This document shows, piece after piece, positions 27,532-39,700 of a stretch of 64,000 nucleotides of DNA. Location: contig NC_091933.1 in the NCBI RefSeq assembly GCF_041260155.1, forward strand, positions 28,526,933 to 28,590,932. The letters are read 5' to 3'. Each line of letters begins with the position of its first letter. The stretch's first letter is position 1. Below the pieces are notes generated by a model. That model searched no databases. It saw only the letters and a program-made list of their open reading frames with translations, and was not told the origin of the DNA. A program made the position numbers and the translations under genes. Source of the DNA: Ptychodera flava. Taxonomy: Eukaryota > Hemichordata > Enteropneusta > Ptychoderidae.

Positions 27532-29047
27532 TTCACACACGTGAGCATATGTCGCAGCGATGTCTGTCTGTCTGTGTGTCTGTCTGTGTGTCTGTCTGTC
27601 TGTCTGTATGTGTGTCTGTCTGTCTTTGTGCTCAATATCTCAAAAACGGCTCATCAGATCAGAATCAAATCTGGTACATAGATTCAGTTTGCAAACGGCA
27701 AGAAGTGATTAGTTTTTGGTGGATGTGACTTGCTTACGTTTTGCTCATTTGTATAATTAATGATTTTAGAAAAAACTGATATATATTGAGAAGGACTTCA
27801 CATAATTTGATGAGATTTGTTACCAATGTTGATCGCATCAAGATATATCAGCTGTGAAAGTTATTAAGGGGTGACGCGAAAGGTAATTACTAATTTGCAT
27901 ATTTAATGAAATTTCCTAATTAGGGGTATATATCTTAATGTACTCAATCAAAATTGACGAAACTTGGTATCCTTATTGAAGATACTATGATTTAACATTA
28001 TTGAAAGTCATTAAGCATTTTTACTTCATCCAAATCGTAATTTGCATATTTAATGACCATTCGAAATTAAGGATATATATTTGAATTTACAAAACCAAAA
28101 TTGATGAAACTTGCTATGTACATTAAAGATACTATGATAGAACATTATTAAATGTCATTGAGCATTTTTACTTCAGCCAATTCCTAATTTGCATATTTTA
28201 TGAACTTTCCTAATTAGGGGTATATATCTGAATTGACGAGACCAAAGTTGACGAAACTTGGTATGTACATTAGAGATATTATGAAAGAACATTATTGAAA
28301 GTCATTAAGCATTTGAACTTTAGCCATTCCTTATTTGCATATTTACTGAACTTTCATAATCAGGGATATTTATCTTTATTGACTAGACCAAAGTTGACGA
28401 AACTGGCTATGTACATTAAAGATACTATGATACGACGTTATTGAAAGTCATTAAGCATTTTTACTTCATGCAGCTCCTAATGTGCACATGTAATGAATTT
28501 TTGAAATTAGGGATATCTATTTGAATTTACATGACCAAAATTGATGAAACTTGCTATGTACATTAAAGATACCATTATTGAAAGGCATTAAGCATTTTTG
28601 CTTCGGCCAATTCCTAATTTGTGTATTTAATGAGCTTTCCTAATTAGGGATATATACTTGGATTTATTTGATCAAAGTTGGCATAACATGACTTCCAATA
28701 TTGGTATAACCTGGTATAAATCATCAATGTACATAGCATGTTTCATGTCAGCTAATTTCTGGTTTGCATATCTAATGAGCTTTCAAAGTTTGGAATATAT
28801 AGTTTGAAGGACTTGACAAGAGGCAATTACACTTGCTATATAAAGAGGTGATACAGTGACAGCAGTCAAAGAAATTAATTATTTCTATTTCAGCTAATTG
28901 CGTATTTGAATACTTAATGACCTATAGAGTTAATCTGTGGTGAATAGTGTTCATTATGTTGATCATAATACTTTAAATGAAGTTGCAAACATGTGGCAAA
29001 GGTTCAAATTTACACATCACTGCAATATATAATGAAACACGTGAGCA
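27532..29047 (+). mobile_element. Hairpin-microsatellite-array element, copy A2
   Basis: It begins TGCTCACGTG and ends CACGTGAGCA (29038-29047), so the termini are inverted repeats. Order: hairpin, (TGTC)n microsatellite to about 27625, a core with AATATCTCAAAAACGGCTCA and GATTAGTTTTTGGTGG, then tandem ~145-bp units to about 28720 and a unique tail. It is head-to-head with copy A1 across an 88-bp spacer. The plan recalls satellite-bearing non-autonomous elements described in bivalves and other invertebrates; that placement is inference. The Cys-Leu-Ser-Val repeat frame here is microsatellite. Confidence 0.75.
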
Positions 29048-29095
29048 TTTACTGTTCATATCTGGTTTAAATATAGAAAATGCGTCGGTATTGCT

Positions 29096-29196
29096 CATGA
29101 CATGCGACATGCGAGTTTTTTAAACTGCGACCTGGGAGTTCTTAAACTGCGACATGCGAGTTCTTAAACTGCGACATTCGAGTTGCAAAGCGGCGT
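29096..29196 (+). repeat. Short ~24-bp tandem repeat
   Basis: About four copies of a unit close to CTGCGACATGCGAGTTCTTAAA. Related sequence recurs at 29336-29390 and, inverted, at 60890-60940. Confidence 0.75.
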
Positions 29197-29229
29197 TTGC
29201 ATACATGTCATTTCGTTCTCCTCCTAACG

Positions 29230-29325
29230 ATGGATTACAGAGGTAGAGACGAGCTTATTTCTGCATACTTCTACAATGAATACACCGTGGGAGAAATAGC
29301 GGCCACATTAGGACTCAGACAAGTA
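29230..29325 (+). pseudogene. Fragment resembling an integrase-core gene N-terminus
   Basis: The frame MDYRGRDELISAYFYNEYTV continues GEIAATLGLRQ and then runs into repeat sequence shared with 60900-60940. From memory, this start resembles the N-terminal helix-turn-helix of single-exon integrase-core proteins common in corals and lancelets. Only about 32 codons are present, with no catalytic part. Low confidence. Confidence 0.3.
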
Positions 29326-29407
29326 TGGAAGACCAGTCACGACCTGCGACATACGACCTGCGTCTTTAAACTGTTATCTGCGACCACAGGCGTGATGTTT
29401 ACTGCAG

Positions 29408-30126
29408 TGTTGTCCTTAGAAGCCGGGTGCCGGGTAAGTAACCCGGCTGTTTTGCATTTTTTCCCCGGCTACTTTTAACGTAGTTAGATTATTTTATAGA
29501 CCAGGTCCTGTTATTGCACTGCCAGCTGTTAGACGGCACACGTACGATTAGCAGTTTCGCGACCCCTTTCCCCCGCATGGCACTGCACAAACATAAAACA
29601 GTTTCTAAATACCCGTTTGTGGCTTTTTGAGCCCGATCTTTTATTTGTTAAATAGTGTTATTGGCTGATGGACGCGCCTATGGTGTTGTCTTTAATTTTT
29701 TACGAGCAGTGTAATTGGTTTGATTGGTATTGTCGTGAATTACATTATTGATTTATATTTTATTGCTATTATTATTGTTTACATTGTTATTCAGTCATTT
29801 CAAGTTCAAACCAGTTGTGTTCTAGTATTACACGCGTTCCTGTGGGAAACTGACACAAACTTTATGGACCAGGCCATTCTAGCCAATCACAACGCAGCCC
29901 GCTAAAATTGTTTTGTCCTACCGAGCCTATAGCATATAAGCACGCATGCCATGTATATTTGGGCTGTCAGCGTGAGCGTGAGCAAGAGAGCACATGTAAG
30001 TCATGTAACAGTACTGCAGTCAATAAACGTGCGTTCCCAGTTACAGTTCAGCCAAGTGTCATTGTCTTGTATCGTCACCCACTCATTGCTGTGAAACGAA
30101 CCCCCTTCCATTGTGGCTCACCCACA
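29408..30126 (+). mobile_element. 5' LTR of a BEL/Pao-type fossil
   Basis: A 719-bp segment starting TGTTGTCC and ending ACCCACA fits an LTR. It has a TATA-like GCATATAAG near 29934 and an AATAAA near 30022, and is followed at 30130 by TGGTGCCGAGACC, a plausible tRNA primer-binding site. The first ~320 bp recurs inverted at 61235-61555. No 3' LTR partner is seen in the window. Confidence 0.65.
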
Positions 30127-31852
30127 ATTTGGTGCCGAGACCAGGATCACAGCCAACCATGCCGACTTTACAAGCTCTACTGAAAAGACGAGAAAAGGCG
30201 AAATTCCTTCTCATCGGACATCTGGAACCGATAGAACAGACAACATCAGACAACATGACACTACCACAACCAAAGCAAAGGATTACCACGAAATCATCAC
30301 TGGGAAACCCACACTCGATCGGAAACTTGAAAGCCTACTGACTGTCTGTCAAGAACTGTACGATCAATTAGACATTTCTCATGCAGAATTCGGAACTACC
30401 GCCGATCTCGAAAGAGCCATCTCCGCCCGATGTTCAAGCGTCGCCGTATTCATTGACACAATCAAAGCTGCTGAACAGGTACGTGTAACCACTCCCGCAC
30501 AAGTCAACACCATTGATACCTCACAACAACCGATTCCCACGCACCAAAATCGACCAGCAACTCCATACAAGACTATACAACTACCAAAATTGGAAATCCC
30601 GATCTTCTATGGAGACTACAGACAGTGGAATCAATTTTTCGATAACTTCCGGTCCGCCATCGATGACAACGAACATTTGTCAGACGTGCAGAAATTCGTA
30701 TACTTGCGCAGTTTCCTCGGAGGTGAAGCCAAACGTACTATCGATGGATTCGCGACCACCGACGCAAATTATGCTACCGCTGTCAAACTACTGAAAGAGA
30801 GGTACGGTCGAACTCAACTCATTATCAACGCACATATGAGATATTTGTGGGAACAACCACCCCCTTCGAACAATCCAGAAAGTTTGCGACAATTTCACGA
30901 TGAACTGGAAACCACGATTCGCGAACTCAACGTCATGGGAAAGAATGAAAACGACTTCGGCGAACTACTCATCCCGATGCTACTCGAGAAATTACCTAAG
31001 GAATTCCAAATGCAACTTGCACGCGGTCGCGACGACGATTCGTGGACTCTATCGGAATTAACCAAAGCCATGACCAAGGAAATTCGCGTATTATCAGTCG
31101 GAAATAAACTCTCGGATCTGTCTACGGTTGATGGAGATACTACCCCCCCCCCCCCCCCCGCGGTTTCTGCATTCTATACGAAAACCGCTCGCGGATCTAA
31201 CCATGCTACCACTGGATTTAACCGCCGGAAATCGCATAATACTACTCCCGCAAAACGATCGCCACCTGCTCAAAGAAAATGCGCGTTCTGCAGCGGACAA
31301 CATTCTCCGAACAATTGTATCAAGATCTCTGAACCAAGTCAAAGACTGGAAATTGTCAAACGCGATCATTTGTGCTTCAACTGTCTAGGTAAACATTCTG
31401 CGAACTATTGTAAATCCAGATTCACTTGCCGTGTGTGTAAACAGCGACATCATACCGCCCTTCATGATGACAGCAAGGTACGTTCAAGCTCTCCAAACTC
31501 GGACTCAAAGACTAACCAGGCGAGCGTCAACTTCACACACGCGTCACGTGATTCCACCTCTACGGGACATGTGTCTCCTCCTCGCCGCATACTGTTGAAG
31601 ACTGCGAAAATCCGCGCCAGTTACAGAGGTAAAGAAGCCATCGCTAACGTACTATTCGATGAAGGCGCCGACCGATCATTCGTTACCAAGCGATTTGCCA
31701 AATCACTCAACGCAAATGTGCATAACACTGAACTTTTGAAACTGAAATCGTTCAACAACTCGCAAGCCGACTACACGTCCGTTCCTGCTACATCACTCAG
31801 GGTTCTCAAAAATTTTGAAGTAGGCGGAAAATTCAGAAAAGTAGGCGGTTAG
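30113..31852 (+). mobile_element. BEL/Pao gag-protease fossil, broken
   Basis: Directly after the LTR and primer site, the translated region shows a gag core of the DUF1759 type (FYGDYRQWNQFFDNF, then FLGGEAKRTIDGF). Two zinc-knuckle-like Cys/His clusters follow (CAFCSGQHSPNNC and CFNCLGKHSANYC), then the start of a BEL-type aspartic protease (peptidase A16 region, LLKTAKIRASY). Reverse transcriptase, RNase H, integrase and 3' LTR are absent: the element passes into unrelated repeat sequence at about 31805. It is a broken 5' remnant with at least two breaks. Conservation of the gag text suggests moderate rather than great age. Confidence 0.8.
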
Positions 31853-32110
31853 CTTCTGTGTGCAACCAGGTTCCCTGAGCAGGGGGGGGGAGAGGTGTGG
31901 TGTGGTGTTTAAGTATTTTTTTTAAATTGAAGACATTTCTGAGCAATTTCATGCATTCTTATACAGTGTATAAAAGGCTATTCCAACATACACACAGGGG
32001 GCGGGTTTCAGGGACGGGGTCCCCCGTCTCTGTGACCAAGAAATTTTTAAATTTTGAAGTCACTTTGGAGTAATTTTATGCATTCTTGTACAGTATTAAA
32101 GACCATTTCA
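31806..32110 (+). repeat. AGTAGGCGG repeat and tandem duplication
   Basis: GAAGTAGGCGGAAAATTCAG and a second AAGTAGGCGG mark the junction at the end of the BEL/Pao remnant. A related AGTAGCCGG repeat lies at 33420-33490. Between 31915 and 32110 a segment with TTTCATGCATTCTTATACAG recurs once after ~130 bp as a diverged tandem copy. Confidence 0.5.
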
Positions 32111-32676
32111 GCAAAAAAGAATAATCATTACCATAGTCAATTACAACATGTTTTCAAGGGATAAAGTTTTTAAAAAACGTCAGAAAAATTAATTTGATCA
32201 TTCGGGCCTGTCAACTGCATTCAGTTGACAAGGATAATAGCAAAATTTCACCAGACTGTAGTGTAGAATTATGTTTAGCTCATGACTTGAACAAACATTT
32301 TGAAATACATCATAGAATAGGGGTTTTCACAACCCAGAAAACGATCCGCTGGAATCCTGGCCACCCTAGCTGTACAAAGTTTTTGACTGATTTAAATAAA
32401 CTTGATTGAAGATACAGTAAAATCAAACAGTTTATTCAATTCAATGAATTATAGGAACACAATTTTCAGTAATTTTAATTCACAGTACTAATTTCACAAT
32501 AAAACGAATCCGCGAGCTGATTATTGATTTTTTGGTGATGTTGAATATAATTGAAAAAGAGAGGTAAATTTCAGTGTTCATGTTTGATAAAACCTCAAAC
32601 TAACGACACCGAACGCCAGCCTGTACTACACCGTGTGTGTACAAAGCACCGGCAGTCAATTGTAACACAGTACACA

Positions 32677-33090
32677 CAACGCGATATCGGTCGACCTGAA
32701 ATTTGACACTGTGATCGACGTAGCGTTTCAAAAGTACGAAAAGTGAGACCAAGTAATTTTTTGTTTATTTAGATTTGATCTAAACCTCCCAAAACCAACA
32801 GACAAAGTCCTTCTCTTACGCAGAAAATCAAAGTTTTCAAGCGTCGACTTTCTCTTCCGCGATACACACAACCACGGCCCCTCCACAAAACGCGATGTCG
32901 ATCGACTTGAATATTGGCATCGTGATTGACCATGGATGGATTGACATGACGTTTCAAAGTATGAAAAATGAGACTCAGTAACTTTTGGTCGCTTTAGATT
33001 TGATCAAAAACCTACCAAGCCATCAGACAAGGTCCTACTCTTGCGCAGAGAAACCAAAGCTCTCAAGCGTCGACTTTCTCTTCCGCGTTT
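32677..33090 (+). repeat. 226-bp tandem duplication
   Basis: CAAGCGTCGACTTTCTCTTC occurs at about 32839 and 33065. The preceding ~190 bp also matches (ACGCGAT.TCG.TCGACTTGA, TTTAGATTTGATC, CAGACAA.GTCCT.CTCTT). Two moderately diverged copies upstream of the transposase-derived gene. Confidence 0.65.
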
Positions 33091-33780
33091 GAGAAACAAA
33101 AGTCGGCTTCATTCGGAAATGGTCGGCTATTCGCGGGCATAACGTAATTGTATGTAAGTCCAATTTTCGGCTATACCCGATGTGAACGTCGGAATAATTC
33201 GGCCTGTGATCGGGCAAGCGAGGTTGACCTCGAGAGCGGCCCAGTATGAGTACAACACGTTCGCTGATCGCGGTACTACAGTGATAGCAACAAGTTCACC
33301 GCGTAAATTGCTAGACTACATGATATAGCCACATCGGCACTTCTGAAATATTATCTCCGGCTTGCAAGACCACCAAAAAAATCAAAATATTGTTATCAAA
33401 ACCAGAATTTCAGGGCCAGAGAGCGATACAGTGCTGAAAAGTAGCCGGCCAAAATACGAAAGTAGCCGGTCAATTTGGCCGGCATCCGGCTAAAAATGAA
33501 CACGCTGATCATTGCAACTACACTGCTGACTCGCAGCGATTTTCCAAGGTTGGAACTGATTGGTTGGTGTGTGTGAGTGACAGGCTCCGCCCCAACGGTT
33601 TTAGGATAGCGCGCAATCCCAATCCTTGTGGAGCCAGCCCCAAGAGCTGGAACTTTTGACATTATTTTCATGACTTTACATTCAAACCACGATTTGTCCC
33701 TGTAGATGAACTTACTATGGGCGTGCATACGCGTATCATCGACCTTCGTTCGTGACTGGACGTTTATTCACAGATTCAAC

Positions 33781-36700
33781 ATGGCGTCGTCCATCGCTAA
33801 GCGTGGACGGGGCCCGCGCGGACACCCTGTTACTACGAGCTCGGCAAAAAAGCGAAGGCAGCTGCGTGGCAATGCATTGAAGCGTCAATGCAAGATATAC
33901 ATCGGCAACCAGATCACAAGATGGCAGGATTTAAAGGATGAACTGGGCCTTTCTAATCCCGATTTGGCGGCAGAATTGATCGACAGGTAAGGGTAATGAT
34001 AGCTGCAAAATTGTAGCTCTACGATGAGGCGGTCGGTGAGTTTTGGTTTTTGCGACCTCGCTCACCAGTAGAGCTACAATGCCGAAGGCCCTGAAGCATA
34101 CAAAATAAGCACGCTGCACATGGCACGGCATTTTGATGTAAAATCCCATATATTTACTGCATTTGGTCATACTGATTTATCACTATTGAAGATTAAACAC
34201 TATACTACACTAACCTTGTCGTGTATGGGGTTTGGTATTTGTTCAAATACGTCGATCGCGTTCCAAAAACATTTCTTTGAGCCGCCATTACCAACTTCCG
34301 GTAATGGCGGCTCCCAGAAGCACGCTCAATGTTTATGGAACGTGATCGACATGTCTGTGCTAATACCAAACCCCATAAACGACAAGGTTAGTGTAGTATA
34401 GTGTTTAGTCTTCAGTAGTGATAAATCGGTACGACCAAATGCAGTAAATATGTGGGATTTTACATGAAAATGCCGCGCCGTGAGTGGCGCGCTTATTTTG
34501 TATGCTACAGGGCCTTCGGCATTGTAGCTCTACTGTTGCTGCAGTACAGTAGCTCGAGGTTTTGCCTGGGTATTTGGGTCGGACGGCCGTCCGACCCAAA
34601 TACCCAGGCAAAACCTCGAGGTACTGTACTGCAGCAAGCTCTACTGGTGAGCGAGGTCGCAAAAACCCAAACTCACCGACCGCCTCACCGTAGAGCTACA
34701 ATTTTGCAGCTAGGGTAATGAGACAGTGTGAGAGTGCGGCCCGACGCGTCTAGCGTTAATACTAAGTTCACATAATTTGTGCCTCGGGGACACATCGTTC
34801 TTCGTAGTCTGAACATTTTCATGGTTTCTAAGCCAACCATGATTCCTGCCCAGTATATTTCGGTCCCAAACGCTTCGTCACCGCATGGAGGTAGTAGAGA
34901 CCGGGACCCAAGACGTTTTGGCACTGCTTTGTTTCGAGTTAGGTGCGGAATTGTGTCTTTTCCTGAAAGCCATTTCTAAACTACGTGTATTCCCTATGGG
35001 AGCTAAACTAGCTAAAAACGATAAACATGACAAAAAAAACGATAATTATCACTTTCTAAATAGCGCTCAAAGTTTAGAAATTAGCTGTAGTTTAGAAAGT
35101 TTAGAAAGTCAGGCCTTAGGTTGAAATTTTTTTCCAAGGATATATCGGATAAAAACGATAATTATCACTTTCTAAATAGCGTTCTAAGTTTAGAAAATAG
35201 CGGAAGTTTAGAAAGTCGGGCCTTAGGTTGGAAATTTTTTCCAAGGATATATCGGATAAAAACGATAATTATCACTTTCTAAATAGCGCTCAAAGTTTAG
35301 AAATTAGCTGTAGTTTATAAAGTTTAGAAAGTCGGGCCTCAGGTTAAAAAAATTTTTCCAAGGATATATCGGATAAAAACGATAATTATCACTTTCTAAA
35401 TAGCGTTCTAAGTTTAGAAATTAGCTGAAGTTTAGAAAGTCGGGCCTTAGGTTGAAATTTTTTTTCCAAGGATATATCGGATAAAAACGATAATTATCAC
35501 TTTCTAAATAGCGTTCTAAGTTTAGAAATTAGCTGAAGTTTAGAAAGTCGGGCCTTAGGTTGAATTTTTTTTTCCAAGGATATATCGGATAAAAACGATA
35601 ATTATCACTTTCTAAATAGCGCTCAAAGTTTAGAAATTAGCTGAAGTTTAGAAAGTCGGGCCTTAGGTTGAAATTTTTTTCCAAGGATATATCGGATAAA
35701 AACGATAATTAGCTGTAGTTTATAAAGTTAAGAAAGTCGGGCCTCAGGTTAAAAAAATTTTTCCAGGATATATCGGATAAAAACGATAATTATCACTTCT
35801 AAATAGCGTTCTAAGTTGAGAAATTAGCTGAAGTTTAGAAAGTCGGGCCTTAGGTTGAAATTTTTTTCCAAGGATATATCGGATAAAAACGATAATTATC
35901 GCTTTCTAAATAGCGTTTCTAAGTTTAGAAATTAGCTGTAGTTTATGATATGTTTGATGAAAACGTTGGTTCAGCATTTGGTTTTAAATGTGTATTTTTT
36001 CCCATTGTTTCAAGGGAAAATATGTGAGCTTGTAGCGTTCTAAGTTGAGAAATTAGCTGAAGTTTAGAAAGTCGGGCCTTAGGTTGAAATTTTTTTCCAA
36101 GGATATATCGGATAAAACGATAATTATCACTTTCTAAATAGCGTTCTAAGTTGAGAAATTAGCTGAAGTTTAGAAAGTCGGGCCTTAGGTTGAAATTTTT
36201 TCCAAGGATATATCGGATAAAAACGATAATTATCACTTTCTAAATAGCGCTCAAAGTTAGAAATTAGCTGTTGTTTAGAAAGTTTAGAAAGTCAGGCCTT
36301 AGGTTGAAATTTTTTTTCCAAGGATATATCGGATAAAAACGATAATTATCATTTTCTAAATAGCGTTCTAAGTTTAGAAATTAGCTGAAGTTTAGAAAGT
36401 CGGGCCTTAGGTTGAAATTTTTTTCCAAGGATATATAGGATAAAACGATAATTATCACTTTCTAAATAGCGTTCTAAGTTTAGAAATTAGCTGAAGTTTA
36501 GAAAGTCGGGCCTTAGGTTGAAATTTTTTTCCAAGGATATATCGGATAAAAACGATAATTATCACTTTCTAAATAGCGCTCAAAGTTTAGAAATTAGCTG
36601 TAGTTTATAAAGTTTAGAAAGCCGGGCCTTAGGTTGAAATTTTTTTCCAAGGATATATCGGATAAAAACGATAATTATCACTTTCTAAATAGCGCTCAAA

Positions 36701-39700
36701 GTTTAGAAATTAGCTGTAGTTTATAAAGTTTAGAAAGCCGGGCCTAAGGTTGAAATTTTTTCCAAGGATATATCGGATAAAAACGATAATTATCGCTTTC
36801 TAAATAGCGTTCTAAGTTTAGAAATTAGCTGTAGTTTATGATATGTTTGATGAAAACGTTGGTTCAGCATTTGGTTTTAAATGTGTATTTTTTCCCATTG
36901 TTTCAAGGGAAAATATGTGAGCTTGTAGCGTTCTAAGTTGAGAAATTAGCTGAAGTTTAGAAAGTCGGGCCTTAGGTTGAAATTTTTTCCAAGGATATAT
37001 CGGATAAAAACGATAATTATCACTTTCTAAATAGCGTTCTAAGTTGAGAAATTAGCTGAAGTTTAGAAAGTCGGGCCTTAGGTTGAAATTTTTTTCCAAG
37101 GATATATCGGATAAAAACGATAATTATCACTTTCTAAATAGCGCTCAAAGTTTAGAAATTAGCTGTTGTTTAGAAAGTTTAGAAAGTCAGGCCTTAGGTT
37201 GAAATTTTTTTTCCAAGGATATATCGGATAAAAACGATAATTATCATTTCTAAATAGCGTTCTAAGTTTAGAAATTAGCTGAAGTTTAGAAAGTCGGGCC
37301 TTAGGTTGAAATTTTTTTCCAAGGATATATAGGATAAAAACGATAATTATCACTTTCTAAATAGCGTTCTAAGTTTAGAAATTAGCTGAAGTTTAGAAAG
37401 TCGGGCCTTAGGTTGAAATTTTTTTCCAAGGATATATCGGATAAAAACGATAATTATACATTTCTAAATAGCGCTCAAAGTTTAGAAATTAGCTGTAGTT
37501 TATAAAGTTTAGAAAGTCGGGCCTTAGGTTGAAATTTTTTTTCCAAGGATATATCGGATAAAAACGATAATTATCACTTTCTAAATAGCGTTCTAAGTTT
37601 AGAAAATAGCTGAAGTTTAGAAAGTCGGGTCTTAGGTTGAAAATTTTTTCCAAGGATATATCGGATAAAAACGATAATTATCACTTTCTAAATAGCGTTC
37701 TAAGTTTAGAAAATAGCTGTAGTTTAGAAAGTTTAGAAAGTCTGGCCCTAGGTTGAAAAAATTTTTCCAAGGATATATCGGATAAAAACGATAATTATCA
37801 CTTTCTAAATAGCGTTCTAAGTTTAGAAAATAGCTGTAGTTTAGAAAGTCGGGCTTGGAGTGGAAAAAGTTTCCCCAAGGATATATCAGATAAAAACGAT
37901 AATTATCACTTTCTAAATAGCGCTCAAAGTTTAGAAATTAGCTGTAGTTTATAAAGTTTAGAAAGTCGGGCCCCAGGTTAAAAAAAATTTTCCAAGGATA
38001 TATCGGATAAAAACGATAATTATCACTTTCTAAATAGCGTTCTAAGTTTAGAAATTAGCTGAAGTTTAGAAAGTCGGGCCTAAGGTTGAAATTTTTTTCC
38101 AGGATATATCGGATAAAAACGATAATTATCACTTTCTAAATAGCGTTCTAAGTTTAGAAATTAGCTGTAGTTTAGAAAGTCGGGCTTGAAGTGGAAAAAG
38201 TTTCCCAAGGATATATCGGATAAAAACGATAATTATCACTTTCTAAATAGCGCTCAAAGTTTAGAAATTAGCTGTAGTTTATAAAGTTTAGAAAGTCGGG
38301 CCCTGGTTAAAAATTTTTTTCCAAGGATATATCGGATAAAAACGATAATTATCACTTTCTAAATAGCGCTCAAAGTTTAGAAATTAGCTGTAGTTTATAA
38401 AGTCGGAGCTTGGGCCAGTGGAAAAATTTTCCCAAGGATATATCGGATAAAAACGATAATTATCACTTTCTAAATAGCGCTCAAAGTTTAGAAATTAGCT
38501 GTAGTTTATAAAGTTTAGAAAGTCGGGCCCCTGGTTAAAAATTTTTTTCCAAGGATATATCGGATAAAAACGATAATTATCACTTTCTAAATAGCGCTCA
38601 AAGTTTAGAAATTAGCTGTAGTTTAGAAAGTCGGGCTTGGAGTGAAAAAGTTTCCCAAGGATATATCGGATAAAAACGATAATTATCACTTTCTAAATAG
38701 CGCTCAAAGTTTAGAAATTAGCTGTAGTTTATAGAGTTTAGAAAGTCGGGCCCCAGGTTAAAAAATTTTTTCCAAGGATATATCGGATAAAAACGATAAT
38801 TATCACTTTCTAAATAGCGTTCTAAGTTTAGAAATTAGCTGAAGTTTAGAAAGTCGGGCCTTAGGTTGAAAATTTTTTCCAAGGATATATCGGATAAAAA
38901 CGATAATTATCACTTTCTAAATAGCGTTCTAAGTTTAGAAATTAGCTGAAGTTTATAAAGTCGGGCCTTAGGTTGAAAATTTTTTCCAAGGATATATCGG
39001 ATAAAAACGATAATTATCACTTTCTAAATAGCGTTCTAAGTTTAGAAAATAGCTGTAGTTTAGAAAGTTTAGAAAGTCTGGCCCTAGGTTGAAAATTTTT
39101 TTCCAAGGATATATCGGATAAAAACGATAATTATCACTTTCTAAATAGCGTTCTAAGTTTAGAAAATAGCTGTAGTTTAGAAAGTCGGGCTTGGAGTGGA
39201 AAAAGTTTCCCAAGGATATATCGGATAAAAACGATAATTATCACTTTCTAAATAGCACTCAAGTTTAGAAATTAGCTGTAGTTTATAAAGTTTAGAAAGT
39301 CGGGCCCCAGGTTAAAAAAAATTTTCCAAGGATATATCGGATAAAAACGATAATTATCACTTTCTAAATAGCGTTCTAAGTTTAGAAATTAGCTGAAGTT
39401 TAGAAAGTCGGGCCTTAGGTTGAAATTTTTTTTCCAAGGATATATCGGATAAAAACGATAATTATCACTTTCTAAATAGCGTTCTAAGTTTAGAAAATAG
39501 CTGCAGTTTAGAAAGTCGGGCTTGGAGTGGAAAAAGTTTCCCAAGGATATATCGGATAAAAACGATAATTATCACTTTCTAAATAGCGCTCAAAGTTTAG
39601 AATTAGCTGTAGTTTATAAAGTTTAGAAAGTCGGGCCCCAGGTTAAAAAAAATTTTCCAAGGATATATCGGATAAAAACGATAATTATCACTTTCTAAAT

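Noticed and set aside
27487-27681. Frame with repeated Cys-Leu-Ser-Val
   Set aside because: Translation of a TGTC microsatellite inside a mobile element.
34120-34718. Several 80- to 93-codon frames on both strands
   Set aside because: They are mirror translations of the arms of the foldback element at 34000-34712.
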